From a virus, in IMG/VR virus record IMGVR_UViG_3300041405_000299, positions 64,001 to 128,000 of that record: 64,000 nt of DNA; one strand, 5' to 3'. The position numbers and the translations under genes are program-made. Within the stretch, counting starts at the first letter, position 1; the number at the start of each line of letters is the position of its first letter. Below, in pieces: positions 41,260 through 49,820 of the stretch. The notes beneath the pieces are model-generated. The model searched no databases and was not told the DNA's origin. It was given only the letters and a program-made list of their open reading frames with translations.

Positions 41260-41277
41260 TATTTTAGGGTATAAGTA
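41260..41277. promoter_or_regulatory. Divergent promoter pair between beta-prime C gene and plus-strand island
   Basis: TATTTTAG (41260-41267, minus-strand CTAAAATA, 31 nt before the beta-prime gene) touches GGTATAAGTA (41268-41277, 25 nt before the 41302 gene). Both box classes abut in 18 nt. Confidence 0.5.
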
Positions 41278-41301
41278 AGGTAGAGAAAACGAGGAGAGTT
41301 T

Positions 41302-41568
41302 ATGTTCAGTAAGTTGTTCGTTGTTCGTCACCGAGGCTTCCGTAGAGATTTCGAAGTACCGGTCCCCAACTACATCGACCGAGAGTTACGGAGCTACAAC
41401 TTCTTCGTCAAAGAGATTCTACTCTTTGGCGTCATCCGGGTCTATAGCAAGACCCTTTTCAAAGAGCATGTGCCTAACTGGGCATGGATACAGGAGGGAA
41501 CACAAGGCTTTACTGAGTGGAGATCCACAGCGCCACAAGAGCTCTGGGATTTATGCAAGAAGGTTTAG
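41302..41568 (+). CDS. Small unknown protein, accessory island
   Basis: 88 aa with GAGGAGAG upstream and a promoter-like box. Rich in aromatic and basic residues, with no clear domain (NFFVKEILLFGVIRVYSKTLF). First gene of the plus-strand island that separates the two halves of the polymerase. Role unknown. Confidence 0.6.
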   Translation: MFSKLFVVRHRGFRRDFEVPVPNYIDRELRSYNFFVKEILLFGVIRVYSKTLFKEHVPNWAWIQEGTQGFTEWRSTAPQELWDLCKKV

Positions 41569-41611
41569 GCGATATCCTTGGATCGTAGAGCCCTCATAGA
41601 GGGGCAAGTCT

Positions 41612-41621
41612 GGTATAAGTA
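41612..41621 (+). promoter_or_regulatory. Putative promoter box GGTATAAGTA
   Basis: TGGTATAAGTAGTACAGTAT, 69 nt before the 41690 gene. A short CCCTC-ATA-GAGGG hairpin just upstream may end the preceding transcript. Confidence 0.45.
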
Positions 41622-41689
41622 GTACAGTATAGAATAGTCAACCAAGGTTTATCACAAATTATGGAGGGAGCCTGAGTGCTCATAATAGT

Positions 41690-42037
41690 ATGTTAACGAA
41701 AACAATTCAGCTAGAAAACTTCAGCATCAACCTTTTGAACGCTGACGACACCACCTGGGTATCTGTTAAGTCATTGAGCGAGTTTTTGGGACTCGACTAC
41801 GAGGAGGAAGTTCGGGATCTCGTGGTTAACACTTCTATGTCAGCGTTGGGCCAGGATTCTCGCGTCCTGCCTCATGCTAAGGTAATGCAAACTCCGGACG
41901 GGAAAAAGGAACTCTGGATCCCGCTCGACAACGTTTCACTGTATGCATCAAAGGTTCAACTGAAGGATCTGTCCAAGTTAGGACGCCAGCGTACCTGCAT
42001 GACCAAGTTGCCAAATCTCATGGCTAACGCGTTTTGA
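41690..42037 (+). CDS. Antirepressor N-domain-like small protein
   Basis: 115 aa. The pattern TWVSVKSLSEFLGLDYEEEVRDLV, followed by a loop and KKELWIPLDNVSLYASKV, resembles the P22-type antirepressor N-terminal domain, which is DNA- or protein-binding. The usual C-terminal domain is missing. GGAGGGAG lies 20 nt before the ATG, so an upstream non-ATG start is possible. A strong terminator follows. Confidence 0.5.
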   Translation: MLTKTIQLENFSINLLNADDTTWVSVKSLSEFLGLDYEEEVRDLVVNTSMSALGQDSRVLPHAKVMQTPDGKKELWIPLDNVSLYASKVQLKDLSKLGRQRTCMTKLPNLMANAF

Positions 42038-42046
42038 TAGAACTAA

Positions 42047-42069
42047 GGGGAGCAATACTCCCCTTTTTT
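42047..42069 (+). terminator. Intrinsic terminator
   Basis: GGGGAG-CAATA-CTCCCC then TTTTTT. Element copy B begins directly after it. Confidence 0.85.
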
Positions 42070-42070
42070 A

Positions 42071-42315
42071 CGTTTTGATACGTCCGACGTTCCAACGACG
42101 TATCAGCACAAACCCTTGTGGCACAAGGCTTCCCGAGGAGTTGATACGCCGATACGTCTGGAACGTCACTTTTGACATATATTAAGGTGCAACTGTTTCA
42201 CTATACTATAAACTACTTACTAAGACTTTTAATAAGGTATATATAGTATGTCTACCTACTCTATAGATTCAGAGGGGTGTGGTTAGAAACACGTAAGTTC
42301 CGTATCGGCGTATCA
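42071..42315. repeat. Dispersed non-coding inverted-repeat element, copy B
   Basis: Second copy of the 8071-8320 element. It begins with a hairpin of perfect arms TGATACGTC (42076-42084) and GACGTATCA (42097-42105), then CCTTGTG-G-CACAAGG. A perfect 15-bp inverted pair, TGATACGCCGATACG (42142-42156) and CGTATCGGCGTATCA (42301-42315), encloses the AT-rich core with ATACTATA/TATAGTAT arms and the shared GGTATATATAGTATG string. It lies between convergent genes, and its last 3 nt supply the stop codon of 42313-42954. No gene evident inside. Confidence 0.75.
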
Positions 42316-42954
42316 GACCTCCTCGTCCTTGCGATCGGCGTAATACCCGGCGATGTTCCCAGCTGCGTTCCCTGCACGGGATAGCAGATAGGCAGAACCC
42401 AGGGATCCAGCCACGGCACCCAGCGGGGATGTATTCGCCTTCATGAATAAACGGAGAGACAACGGCACTGCCGCAGCAATCCCTGCAGCCGATCCAATGT
42501 TGGACCATTTCGACTGGCGATCACTCATGATGTTGACGTGTGTCAACGACTCCGGAAGTACGCCGGCAGCTTCCGCTCGACTCACTGCGACGTCGGCGAT
42601 ACGTTTACCGAGTGCACCGGCAACGGTAGACCCTGCCATAGCCCCTCCAATCCATCCTACGAGCTGTGCTTTGCCAGACCTTGGCGCTACCATTCCTGCA
42701 ATGCGACGACCCAGCTGTGAGCCTCCCAGAGCCCCTGCTCCCTGTACTCCGTCGACGGCTAAGTATGACAGGTCATCGATCGGACGGGTCCAGAGTGCTT
42801 TCTTTTCGTGAGAGCGTCCGAGGAGCAACCGGATCTTGGCTTTCAGAAATGCCGAGGCAACCTTGTGTGGCCGCGGGTCGGTCATGGTCCGAAGGATAGC
42901 TTTGGTCTCTGGCTGTCGGTAGACCTCTACGCTCAGTGGTTTAGATTCTTCCAC
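42313..42954 (-). CDS. Glycine-rich membrane-type protein, unknown
   Basis: 213 aa with a GTG start at 42954 that overlaps the upstream small gene by 14 nt. The second half is Gly/Ala-rich and hydrophobic (QLVGWIGGAMAGSTVAGALG, AGIAAAVPLSLRLF, SPLGAVAGSLGSAYLL), suggesting membrane association or internal ejection function. Its stop codon is the edge of repeat copy B. Confidence 0.6.
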   Translation of the reverse strand: MEESKPLSVEVYRQPETKAILRTMTDPRPHKVASAFLKAKIRLLLGRSHEKKALWTRPIDDLSYLAVDGVQGAGALGGSQLGRRIAGMVAPRSGKAQLVGWIGGAMAGSTVAGALGKRIADVAVSRAEAAGVLPESLTHVNIMSDRQSKWSNIGSAAGIAAAVPLSLRLFMKANTSPLGAVAGSLGSAYLLSRAGNAAGNIAGYYADRKDEEV

Positions 42955-43099
42955 GTGAACCTCTCAGTTTGTTAGCTCGGCGATAAATGCCCTTACCTGC
43001 TTGACGGGACCCTTTAAAGATCCCTCGTAGGGCGACGATGGCCCCGAGCGTTGCACCCAACTTGATGCCACGCTCCATGTAGTCTTGCGTTTCGTTCAT
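42941..43099 (-). CDS. Small basic protein, hypothetical
   Basis: 52 aa from ATG 43099 with GGAGGAGATCACC upstream and a CTAAAATA box 24 nt before it. One short hydrophobic stretch (KLGATLGAIVAL), then a basic end (RGIFKGSRQAGKGIYRRANK). Overlaps the next gene by 14 nt, suggesting coupled translation. Good signals, no known family. Confidence 0.6.
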   Translation of the reverse strand: MNETQDYMERGIKLGATLGAIVALRGIFKGSRQAGKGIYRRANKLRGSRGRI

Positions 43100-43122
43100 G
43101 GTGATCTCCTCCATTCAGCCTT

Positions 43123-43140
43123 TATTTTAGGGTATAAGCA
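43123..43140. promoter_or_regulatory. Divergent promoter pair
   Basis: TATTTTAG (43123-43130; minus-strand CTAAAATA for 43099) directly abuts GGTATAAGCA (43131-43140; 38 nt before the 43178 gene). Same arrangement as at 41260. Confidence 0.5.
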
Positions 43141-43177
43141 ATGTGTACACAAACCCATCAAATTCTTGGAGCCTATT

Positions 43178-43900
43178 ATGCAACATTCACAACACGAACT
43201 GAACTTCTACGGTGTTACTCTGATCACTTATGTCCGTAACGGTTTCGTCTTCTTGCATGAACGTAGTGTCGCTGAACTCTTCGGTGTTGACAACGATGCC
43301 GAACACATGGAACCGTTCGCTCCCGTCACTCACAATGGTGACATCACGTTGAACGCCCTGGAAGATCGCATCGTACAAATGATCGAGCATACCCTGGGTA
43401 ATACTAAGCAGGAGTATCACGCTTCACGTTCAGCGTACTTTGATCTCATCAAGGCAGAGCTGGTGGATACGGTTGTTAAACAACTCACCTTCCAATATCA
43501 AGCCCTTCCACTGATCAACATGGGCGACGTCATCAGTACCAGTGGGATCATTGATTGCCATATGCCGTTTGAAAACTCTCAGGGTTATTTCATCCCACGT
43601 TCAGTCCAGCAGCTCTCACAAACCTGCCAACCGGTTCGTTTGCCGGTAGACGTACCTTACCGTCACCTGATCGTGCGGGATAAGGTGTGGTCACCGAACG
43701 AACCGGTTGGCACTAAATCATATGTCGTGGAGAAGGTGATCGAGTTGCGTTATTTAGGCTACGTCTTGGAACACAACGCCACGACGATCACCATGGATGA
43801 ATTAAGCAAAAAGACTGCGAATCCACTTCGGTCTTCTGCCTTCCGCTCTTCCACTCTTCCTAAAACCGAACCACAAAGTGCGATCGACTTTAGAAAGTAA
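43178..43900 (+). CDS. Unknown accessory-island protein
   Basis: 240 aa from ATG 43178 with GGAGCC upstream; the longer frame is rejected because it starts before the promoter. The N-terminus (GVTLITYVRNGFVFLHERSVAELFGV) has the strand-turn-helix layout of antirepressor-like N domains seen also in 41690. The rest is unrecognised. Possibly a regulator of host or phage expression. Confidence 0.6.
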   Translation: MQHSQHELNFYGVTLITYVRNGFVFLHERSVAELFGVDNDAEHMEPFAPVTHNGDITLNALEDRIVQMIEHTLGNTKQEYHASRSAYFDLIKAELVDTVVKQLTFQYQALPLINMGDVISTSGIIDCHMPFENSQGYFIPRSVQQLSQTCQPVRLPVDVPYRHLIVRDKVWSPNEPVGTKSYVVEKVIELRYLGYVLEHNATTITMDELSKKTANPLRSSAFRSSTLPKTEPQSAIDFRK

Positions 43901-43905
43901 AATCA

Positions 43906-43922
43906 GGGCGGAGGTACCGCCC
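43906..43922 (+). promoter_or_regulatory. Hairpin that encloses the ribosome site of the next gene
   Basis: GGGCGG-AGGTA-CCGCCC forms a perfect 6-bp stem ending at the base before ATG 43923; the Shine-Dalgarno GGAGG lies partly in the stem and partly in the loop. It could limit initiation unless opened by ribosomes arriving from the preceding gene. Confidence 0.5.
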
Positions 43923-44258
43923 ATGGTTAATATTCTGTACATCAATACCCTTCCGGTCAGCACCATCAAATTCGACAAAGTGATCTACGTCGACATTGCT
44001 CTGCTCTGGAAAACGCTGCGGGTCAGGGAGAACATCTCTCCGATCCCGGCGTACGCAAACATCATCACTAACGATTCTGACAAGTCCTTTGTTCTGGGAA
44101 GCTACTGCACAGTCCCTGATACAATGGCAGCACTTCAGGCCATTCCGGATAACGGACTGGATTACCCATCCCAACGCGATCTCTTCGTGACGGCTCTGGA
44201 AGAAGTGCTCTCCCGCTTCTGGTCAACCCAACCGGAATTCACTCCACTTAAACACTAA
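43923..44258 (+). CDS. Unknown accessory-island protein
   Basis: 111 aa from ATG 43923 (GGAGG 8 nt upstream, in a hairpin). N-terminal strand pattern LPVSTIKFDKVIYVDIALLWKTLRV parallels its neighbours' N-domains. No recognised family. A terminator follows. Confidence 0.55.
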   Translation: MVNILYINTLPVSTIKFDKVIYVDIALLWKTLRVRENISPIPAYANIITNDSDKSFVLGSYCTVPDTMAALQAIPDNGLDYPSQRDLFVTALEEVLSRFWSTQPEFTPLKH

Positions 44259-44278
44259 GGCCCCCCGAGGGCCTTTTC
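44257..44278 (+). terminator. Intrinsic terminator
   Basis: AAGGCCC-CCCGA-GGGCCTT followed by TTCC. It falls just before the next start codon, so that gene depends on read-through. Confidence 0.65.
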
Positions 44279-44281
44279 CTT

Positions 44282-44602
44282 ATGAAAAAGACCACCAATA
44301 GCAAGATTGGACAGAACATCATGTCCTTCCGTGGACTGCAGCTTGTGCAAGATCGCCGCCGTCCGTTTATCACCCTCAGCTCTATCCGCAATCTTTCCGA
44401 AATAGGAGGCGACATCGTTAAGGAGGCTATGAAACTCGCAGGCATTCGTCCGCACCGGGTCTTCATAAGCTGGGGCATGAGGGAGTTTCACACTACGTGT
44501 ATCCGTCTACAGGACTTGCCCACCCTGAACGAAAAGCTCAACGGAACGCTCCCCTCTGAACTTGTTACAGAAATAACTGAAGACTACAGGAACCTCGTAT
44601 GA
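44282..44602 (+). CDS. Unknown accessory-island protein
   Basis: 106 aa, ATG 44282 without a clear ribosome site (only GAGGG about 10 nt upstream, in the terminator stem). Basic first half, then HRVFISWGMREFHTTCIRL. Ends with an ATGA overlap onto the next gene. An antisense ORF of similar length exists but has weaker signals. Confidence 0.5.
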   Translation: MKKTTNSKIGQNIMSFRGLQLVQDRRRPFITLSSIRNLSEIGGDIVKEAMKLAGIRPHRVFISWGMREFHTTCIRLQDLPTLNEKLNGTLPSELVTEITEDYRNLV

Positions 44603-45207
44603 ACTTCTTTGGCCGTGATATTGAAGTGACTAAAGTAGAAGACCAATTCTACGTCAAAATGGAAGGCATCCTTAACTCGGAGCTTGTCCGCCAACGAGCC
44701 GTTTCTCTCGGCATTCCCCTTGATGACATCCTGCCACTGATGGGTACCCTGCAAACCACAGGGTGGGATGGATTGTTTAAACGTGAGCTCATAAGCCACA
44801 TTGTCCTCGACCGAACGTTTCAAGTCGGTGACATGAATATCCCGATGATCGTCGATGTCGACTTCGGGCGTCGCTTCCGGTTATCTACTTACCGTGAAGG
44901 CGGCAGGATCTGGGTCTGTGCTATTCAGCTCGAGCAAGCAGCCCATGGGATCTTCTATGATCTGCGGGTAGCGAAGAGCTTGGTGCCAAGCCTGAAGGAT
45001 TACATCCCGGCACCCTTCCGTCCACGGGTAGTGTGGCAGAATGATGAAGAGATGATGGTATATTTCATTCCGTTGGAACATGCAGATGCTTACATGAAAC
45101 TTATGGAAAGTGACATCACTAAGATGTACACCGATAAGTACTGCGGAACGATTAAATCGACTGTAGAAGCCGTTTGGGAAGAACAAACCCGGCTCCGGTT
45201 GGTGTAA
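44599..45207 (+). CDS. Unknown accessory-island protein
   Basis: 202 aa, coupled to the previous gene by ATGA. N-terminus IEVTKVEDQFYVKMEGILNSELV again shows strands then a helix. Mixed alpha/beta fold, no recognised domain. Last gene of the island; a bidirectional terminator separates it from the convergent polymerase gene. Confidence 0.6.
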   Translation: MNFFGRDIEVTKVEDQFYVKMEGILNSELVRQRAVSLGIPLDDILPLMGTLQTTGWDGLFKRELISHIVLDRTFQVGDMNIPMIVDVDFGRRFRLSTYREGGRIWVCAIQLEQAAHGIFYDLRVAKSLVPSLKDYIPAPFRPRVVWQNDEEMMVYFIPLEHADAYMKLMESDITKMYTDKYCGTIKSTVEAVWEEQTRLRLV

Positions 45208-45212
45208 ACAGG

Positions 45213-45238
45213 AAGGGGCCCGAAGGCCCCTTTCTTTT
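45213..45238. terminator. Bidirectional terminator
   Basis: GGGGCC-CGAA-GGCCCC with TTTCTTTT on the plus side, between convergent 44599 and the polymerase gene (whose stop it overlaps). Confidence 0.75.
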
Positions 45239-48200
45239 AGCCAATTTTGATTGGCGTGTTCGACTTGATCTTACCTTCCTTCAAGGCTGCCAGCGCTTCC
45301 GCTTCGGTCTTGAAGTGATGGACTTCCTGGTCCATGTCCGGTTTGGTCAAGTGCACGGAACCGAGGATGGCTTCGTGACCCGGGGCGAACATTGGGTTAC
45401 CGAACCCACGGCGAGCATCGTGCAGGTGAGAAGAAGGTCTTAACTTCTCGCGAGCTTCCTTCACAGCTTCCGGTGTCATCGGCACGTACATCGACAAGGC
45501 ATCACCGTCGTAGTCCGCTGCGTAACCCGGCAGGTGCAGGATGTTTAGACCGATGGTCTTCCCGTCAGATGGAATCGGCTTCATGGCCATGATGTTGGTA
45601 CGCATCAGGGTTGGAGCACGGTTCAGCAGAACAGGCACGGTATCCACGATGTGGTTGAAAGAAGCTGTCGCCGCGTCGTTACGTGACTCGTAGGCGTTCT
45701 TCGCTTCCGCTAAGTCGTAGCCCTTCTGGCTCAGGTCGCGGATGATGTGCATCTTGTACATCTCCCACAGCTGATCCTTCGGAATCTTCGCTTCGTTGAA
45801 GCCCACGTCCGGCGCCGCGTAAATGGTACCACGACCAGAGAAGTCCTGCTTTTTAGACAGTAATTTGCTCTGGAAGAAACCATTCTTCGGTCCTTCGTTA
45901 CCTTCAATCTGCTCGAGCAGACCTTTCAAACCTTTCTGCTTCGCCTGGAAGTCGATTGGCTCACCGCCGGCCATGATGGCCTTCGCACCGTTATACAGAT
46001 CACGACGCAGATCGGTCATACCTTCCATGTCTGGAGAAATCAGGTCCATGTCCCCGACTTCATCTTCCAGACGCTTCAGACGGCCGTTGACCAGCATGTG
46101 GTGCTTGTACAGGTCGTTCACGTCAGCAAAGCCCAGACGGGTACCAGAGATTGAGTACGGACGCATCACCGGAGGAATGACCGGCATGTTGTGCAGCACG
46201 TACGCTTTCGACGGGTCGGTAAAGTCTTGCTTATCCAGACCGGCCAGGTACTTCATCTTCTTAACCATCTTGTCACGCTTGCTAGCAGATTTCTCGTCTA
46301 CGATTGACGCTTTCAGATGATTCAGCTCGTCCTGAACGTTGATGTCACCCAACATGGCTTTCAGAGCGTGGCCGCCAACCAGGGTATCACCCTCATCTGA
46401 AGCTTGCTTGTCCAGCATACCGGAAACGTTCACACGCTTAATCAGCTCGTCATCCTTGTGAGTGTCCACGAGGTCGAACTGGCCTTTTCCACGACGGATA
46501 ACGCCGAACTTACCAGACACGATGTTGTTGAACTGATCCTGGTTCAGACCCAGCAGGGTTTTCACCGGTGCTTCCATGATCGGGTTTACGATCGGTTCCA
46601 TCAGCTTGTAGTGAGACCAGTTGGTACCTTCCGGTCCGCCGGTCACGGTCATATCGAACAGACCGCCTTTCACTGGTGCCACGTTACGAGCCAGAATCAT
46701 GTCAGGTTTCTGCACTTCACCTGAAGAGTTCGCCAGGACTTCCCGGTCGGTCATCGGCCCCGCGACGAGGTTACCATTACGCTCGGACACGCTGATCCCA
46801 GAACCACGCAGATAATCGAAGAACTTCTTCGTTGCGAAGGTCGTTTTCGGCTGTGGCAGCGGAAGGCCACGCATGAATTTGTCCCAGTAGTCGTGCGTAT
46901 CGGCATGATCACCACCTTCTGATTTGACCGTACCGATCTCTTTCAGGTTGGCACGGGCGTTTGAGCCCAGCAGGCCCAGGAACTCCATGTAACCAACAGA
47001 CTTCGCACCGTCGTCACCGCCTTTGGTAGGCTGAGCGTTGTTGTCGTAACCGCCGACAGAACGGGCTGAGTAGTTGGCATCGGTCGTCTTGTTCAGCTTC
47101 AGAATGTACTGTGGACCCGTCAGCACGCGGTCACCGTAAACCTGACCGGTCTTCGGGTTGTACAGTGTGTCGGTGTCACTCAGGCCATGCTCTTTCAGCT
47201 TCTCCATCATGTTCTTCACGACGGTGCCTTCGTCATAGACTTTAGTCTTGTACGGAGTACCTGTCTTCTGGGCGATCTTGCCGGCAGCGGCTTCGAATAC
47301 TTGGCCCAGGTTGATACGTGAAGTCACAGACGCTGGGTTCAGGATCATATCCAGAGGTTTACCGGTTGTCTTCGAGTGCGGCATATCTTCATCTTCTTCG
47401 ATGAGAGAAACGACACCCTTGTTACCGTGCAGGCCGGTTACCTTGTCACCGACTTCCAGCTTACGCTCAGAACGGACCATGATGCGGATCTTCGACCCAT
47501 CGGTAGAACAGTCGGTTACTACGCCTGGCTCTTCGTGATCCCAGATCTCAGCGGCTGAACGGTATGGGTTCACCAGGGTCTTGTGCAGACGGCCCAGAAC
47601 CATATCGGTTTCAGTCAGCGTACGCGTCTCGAGAACGGCGTAAACCGGGTCACCGTAATGCAGCGTCACACCCGGCTTAGCGAAGCCACGGTTATCCAGC
47701 TTGTTCAGCTGATCGGCTGTGAACTTACCGGCGAACGCAGACTTGTACTTGCCGAGATCCGCAACGGTTTCTTTACCCATTGAGTACTCGATTTTGTACG
47801 CGTGGTTCGACGTCAGCTTCTCACAAGCAGAACGTGACACAACGATACCATCTTCATGGTTAAAGCCTTTGTACGGCATGTACGCCGTTTCCAGGTTCTT
47901 ACCGATAGCGAACTCGCCGCCTTTGGTGTAGTTGTTGTCAGACAGCACTTGGCCGGCTTTGACTTCATCACCAACGTTCAGACCGTGAGCTTCGTCGTCG
48001 TGGAAACCTTTCATGTTAAACGGCAGGTTCTTCACGAAGTCGATCTTGTGGTCCGAACCATCTTCATGGGAACGGATGGTTACACTGTTCGGCTCGGCTT
48101 TGATGACCTTACCAGCTACCGGCGACACCGTGGATACGATCTGACCGATTTGCTTGACGAACGTCTGACCGTTGTCCGCCACGGTTTGCACCAGTGGTGC

Positions 48201-49820
48201 TTCACGATGAACCAGTGACAGTGCCTGAGGGATCGCCTTACCCGCCATGGTCAGACGACCTGGGTGGTTGGTGTTCAGGAACGGCACGAGGTTAGTCGTG
48301 ATGGTGTACATGTCGGTACCTGATGGAATCCAGTATTCAACCTGAGCACGCGGAACGCTTTTGAACTCACCGTTAACCTGGGCCTGCACGTCTGGCTTAC
48401 CGCTGTTACGACCATCTGGGAAGCCGATGACTTTGGTCATCAGTTCATTCGCCGACAGGTAAACCGTCTTACCGGTTTTCGCATCGATAGCACGAGAGTA
48501 CATGCCACCTTCTTTGTCACGACGGGCAGAAATGGTGAAACGCTGGTCCAGACCGGCAGATGATGACTCTGGGGTACGGCTTGGGTCGATGATTCCCAGG
48601 TTTGACGGGTGCACGTTACGTGACTCGGTCGTTGCCTGACGCTCAGAGGACATACCACCTTCGCCTTTCGCAATCAGCGTAACCTTACCGACGTTTTCGA
48701 TAGATTCGATCGGGTTGGTTTCATCCGGCGTTGAAGACAACTGTGAGCCGATAACAAAATCGGTGTAGATCTTGTTGAAAGGCTTAGCCGGCACAACTTC
48801 ACGCAGACTTGGTGCTTCATCCTTCAGACGGCTCATGTTGTACTTGATGCGGTCAAAGGCCTTGCCTACGGTCTGGTGCTGCTTGTTTTCTTCGAAGCGA
48901 CGAGCGATAAAGTCCGGCAAGTTCTGGACACGCTTGAATTGCAGTGAGTCACGGTTGTCTTCCGGGCGCTTCTTAGAGTACACGCTAACGATGTTCTTCA
49001 TCGCACGCAGTAGGGTTTCTGCCTCGATGCCACCGAAGGATTTACCGAGGGTGATTTCGGTTGTTTCCTTGTCCAGAGTCATCTCTGCCAAACGTTTCTT
49101 CAGGGCGGCACCCATCTCTTCACCAGAGACATTCTTCGATTGCTCGCGACGGTCCACCAGACGACGGTACAGTTGGTTCAGAGCAACATCTTCTTTGCCT
49201 TGAGTCAACTTCACGTTTGCCTGCCACACGTCCGTTGGAACGAACTTCAGGATCTCAGCCGTACCCAAACCGAAGCCTTTGGTCAGCAGCGGTGCGATCG
49301 GGATGTGCAGCGTGTTGCCGTTAATCTTGGAGAAATAAATCTCCATGGTCTTCGAATCCAGGCCGAGTGAGAACGTTGCACCTTTACCGGTGTTGATGTT
49401 GGTCTCGAGCTCGCCATTATTGGTCCGACGGGTATACACGCCAGGACGCAGCTGCATCAGGTTAGCAACCGAGTAGTTGTTCCCTTTGTACAGCAGCGTG
49501 TGCTTGTTGGTCACGTGGAAGGTATCCGCCAAGGCGAAGTCTTTCACACGGTCCACCAGCTTGCCGGTTGCACGGTCGTGCAGCAGCAGCGTGCCACGGA
49601 TTGGATAGGTCAGCGAGCGAGACTTAAGGATGGCTTCCTTTTCATCGGCCGTGGTGTACGTCTTTTTATCGATGTACGGGTCCGTAATCGAAAGGGTGTA
49701 CTTACCGGTTTCGATAGGGAATTGCTTGACGATCCCGTCCATCATCGCCCCGTCAGTCGCATCATTGATGGACTTAGGTGATGAGAAAATCGGAATCAGT
49801 TCACTGGCTGACTTAGGCAT
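45237..49820 (-). CDS. rpoBC: RNA polymerase beta subunit fused to N-terminal part of beta-prime
   Basis: 1527 aa from ATG 49820 (ATGGAGAAACG upstream, overlapping the previous gene). The beta part begins near residue 70 with YPIRGTLLLHD and RPGVYTRR and ends with the conserved GDKVTGLHGNKGVVSLIEEDEDMP and LNPASVTSRINLGQ block. Beta-prime starts in the C-terminal quarter: NRAPTLMRTNIMAMKP, then YAADYDGDALSMYVP, where Asp1436, 1438 and 1440 would hold the catalytic magnesium (NADFDGD in bacteria). The rest of beta-prime is in 39412-41229. It lies between the portal and protease genes, so it is probably late, perhaps packaged. No alpha or omega gene is seen. Confidence 0.93.
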   Translation of the reverse strand: MPKSASELIPIFSSPKSINDATDGAMMDGIVKQFPIETGKYTLSITDPYIDKKTYTTADEKEAILKSRSLTYPIRGTLLLHDRATGKLVDRVKDFALADTFHVTNKHTLLYKGNNYSVANLMQLRPGVYTRRTNNGELETNINTGKGATFSLGLDSKTMEIYFSKINGNTLHIPIAPLLTKGFGLGTAEILKFVPTDVWQANVKLTQGKEDVALNQLYRRLVDRREQSKNVSGEEMGAALKKRLAEMTLDKETTEITLGKSFGGIEAETLLRAMKNIVSVYSKKRPEDNRDSLQFKRVQNLPDFIARRFEENKQHQTVGKAFDRIKYNMSRLKDEAPSLREVVPAKPFNKIYTDFVIGSQLSSTPDETNPIESIENVGKVTLIAKGEGGMSSERQATTESRNVHPSNLGIIDPSRTPESSSAGLDQRFTISARRDKEGGMYSRAIDAKTGKTVYLSANELMTKVIGFPDGRNSGKPDVQAQVNGEFKSVPRAQVEYWIPSGTDMYTITTNLVPFLNTNHPGRLTMAGKAIPQALSLVHREAPLVQTVADNGQTFVKQIGQIVSTVSPVAGKVIKAEPNSVTIRSHEDGSDHKIDFVKNLPFNMKGFHDDEAHGLNVGDEVKAGQVLSDNNYTKGGEFAIGKNLETAYMPYKGFNHEDGIVVSRSACEKLTSNHAYKIEYSMGKETVADLGKYKSAFAGKFTADQLNKLDNRGFAKPGVTLHYGDPVYAVLETRTLTETDMVLGRLHKTLVNPYRSAAEIWDHEEPGVVTDCSTDGSKIRIMVRSERKLEVGDKVTGLHGNKGVVSLIEEDEDMPHSKTTGKPLDMILNPASVTSRINLGQVFEAAAGKIAQKTGTPYKTKVYDEGTVVKNMMEKLKEHGLSDTDTLYNPKTGQVYGDRVLTGPQYILKLNKTTDANYSARSVGGYDNNAQPTKGGDDGAKSVGYMEFLGLLGSNARANLKEIGTVKSEGGDHADTHDYWDKFMRGLPLPQPKTTFATKKFFDYLRGSGISVSERNGNLVAGPMTDREVLANSSGEVQKPDMILARNVAPVKGGLFDMTVTGGPEGTNWSHYKLMEPIVNPIMEAPVKTLLGLNQDQFNNIVSGKFGVIRRGKGQFDLVDTHKDDELIKRVNVSGMLDKQASDEGDTLVGGHALKAMLGDINVQDELNHLKASIVDEKSASKRDKMVKKMKYLAGLDKQDFTDPSKAYVLHNMPVIPPVMRPYSISGTRLGFADVNDLYKHHMLVNGRLKRLEDEVGDMDLISPDMEGMTDLRRDLYNGAKAIMAGGEPIDFQAKQKGLKGLLEQIEGNEGPKNGFFQSKLLSKKQDFSGRGTIYAAPDVGFNEAKIPKDQLWEMYKMHIIRDLSQKGYDLAEAKNAYESRNDAATASFNHIVDTVPVLLNRAPTLMRTNIMAMKPIPSDGKTIGLNILHLPGYAADYDGDALSMYVPMTPEAVKEAREKLRPSSHLHDARRGFGNPMFAPGHEAILGSVHLTKPDMDQEVHHFKTEAEALAALKEGKIKSNTPIKIG

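Noticed and set aside
43175-43420. Minus-strand ORF opposite the 43178 gene
   Set aside because: Shadow of the plus-strand frame with no ribosome site; the plus gene has promoter, ribosome site and operon context.
44255-44491. Minus-strand ORF of 78 codons opposite the 44282 gene
   Set aside because: Reads like a protein but lacks promoter and ribosome signals; the plus frame is coupled to the next gene by ATGA.
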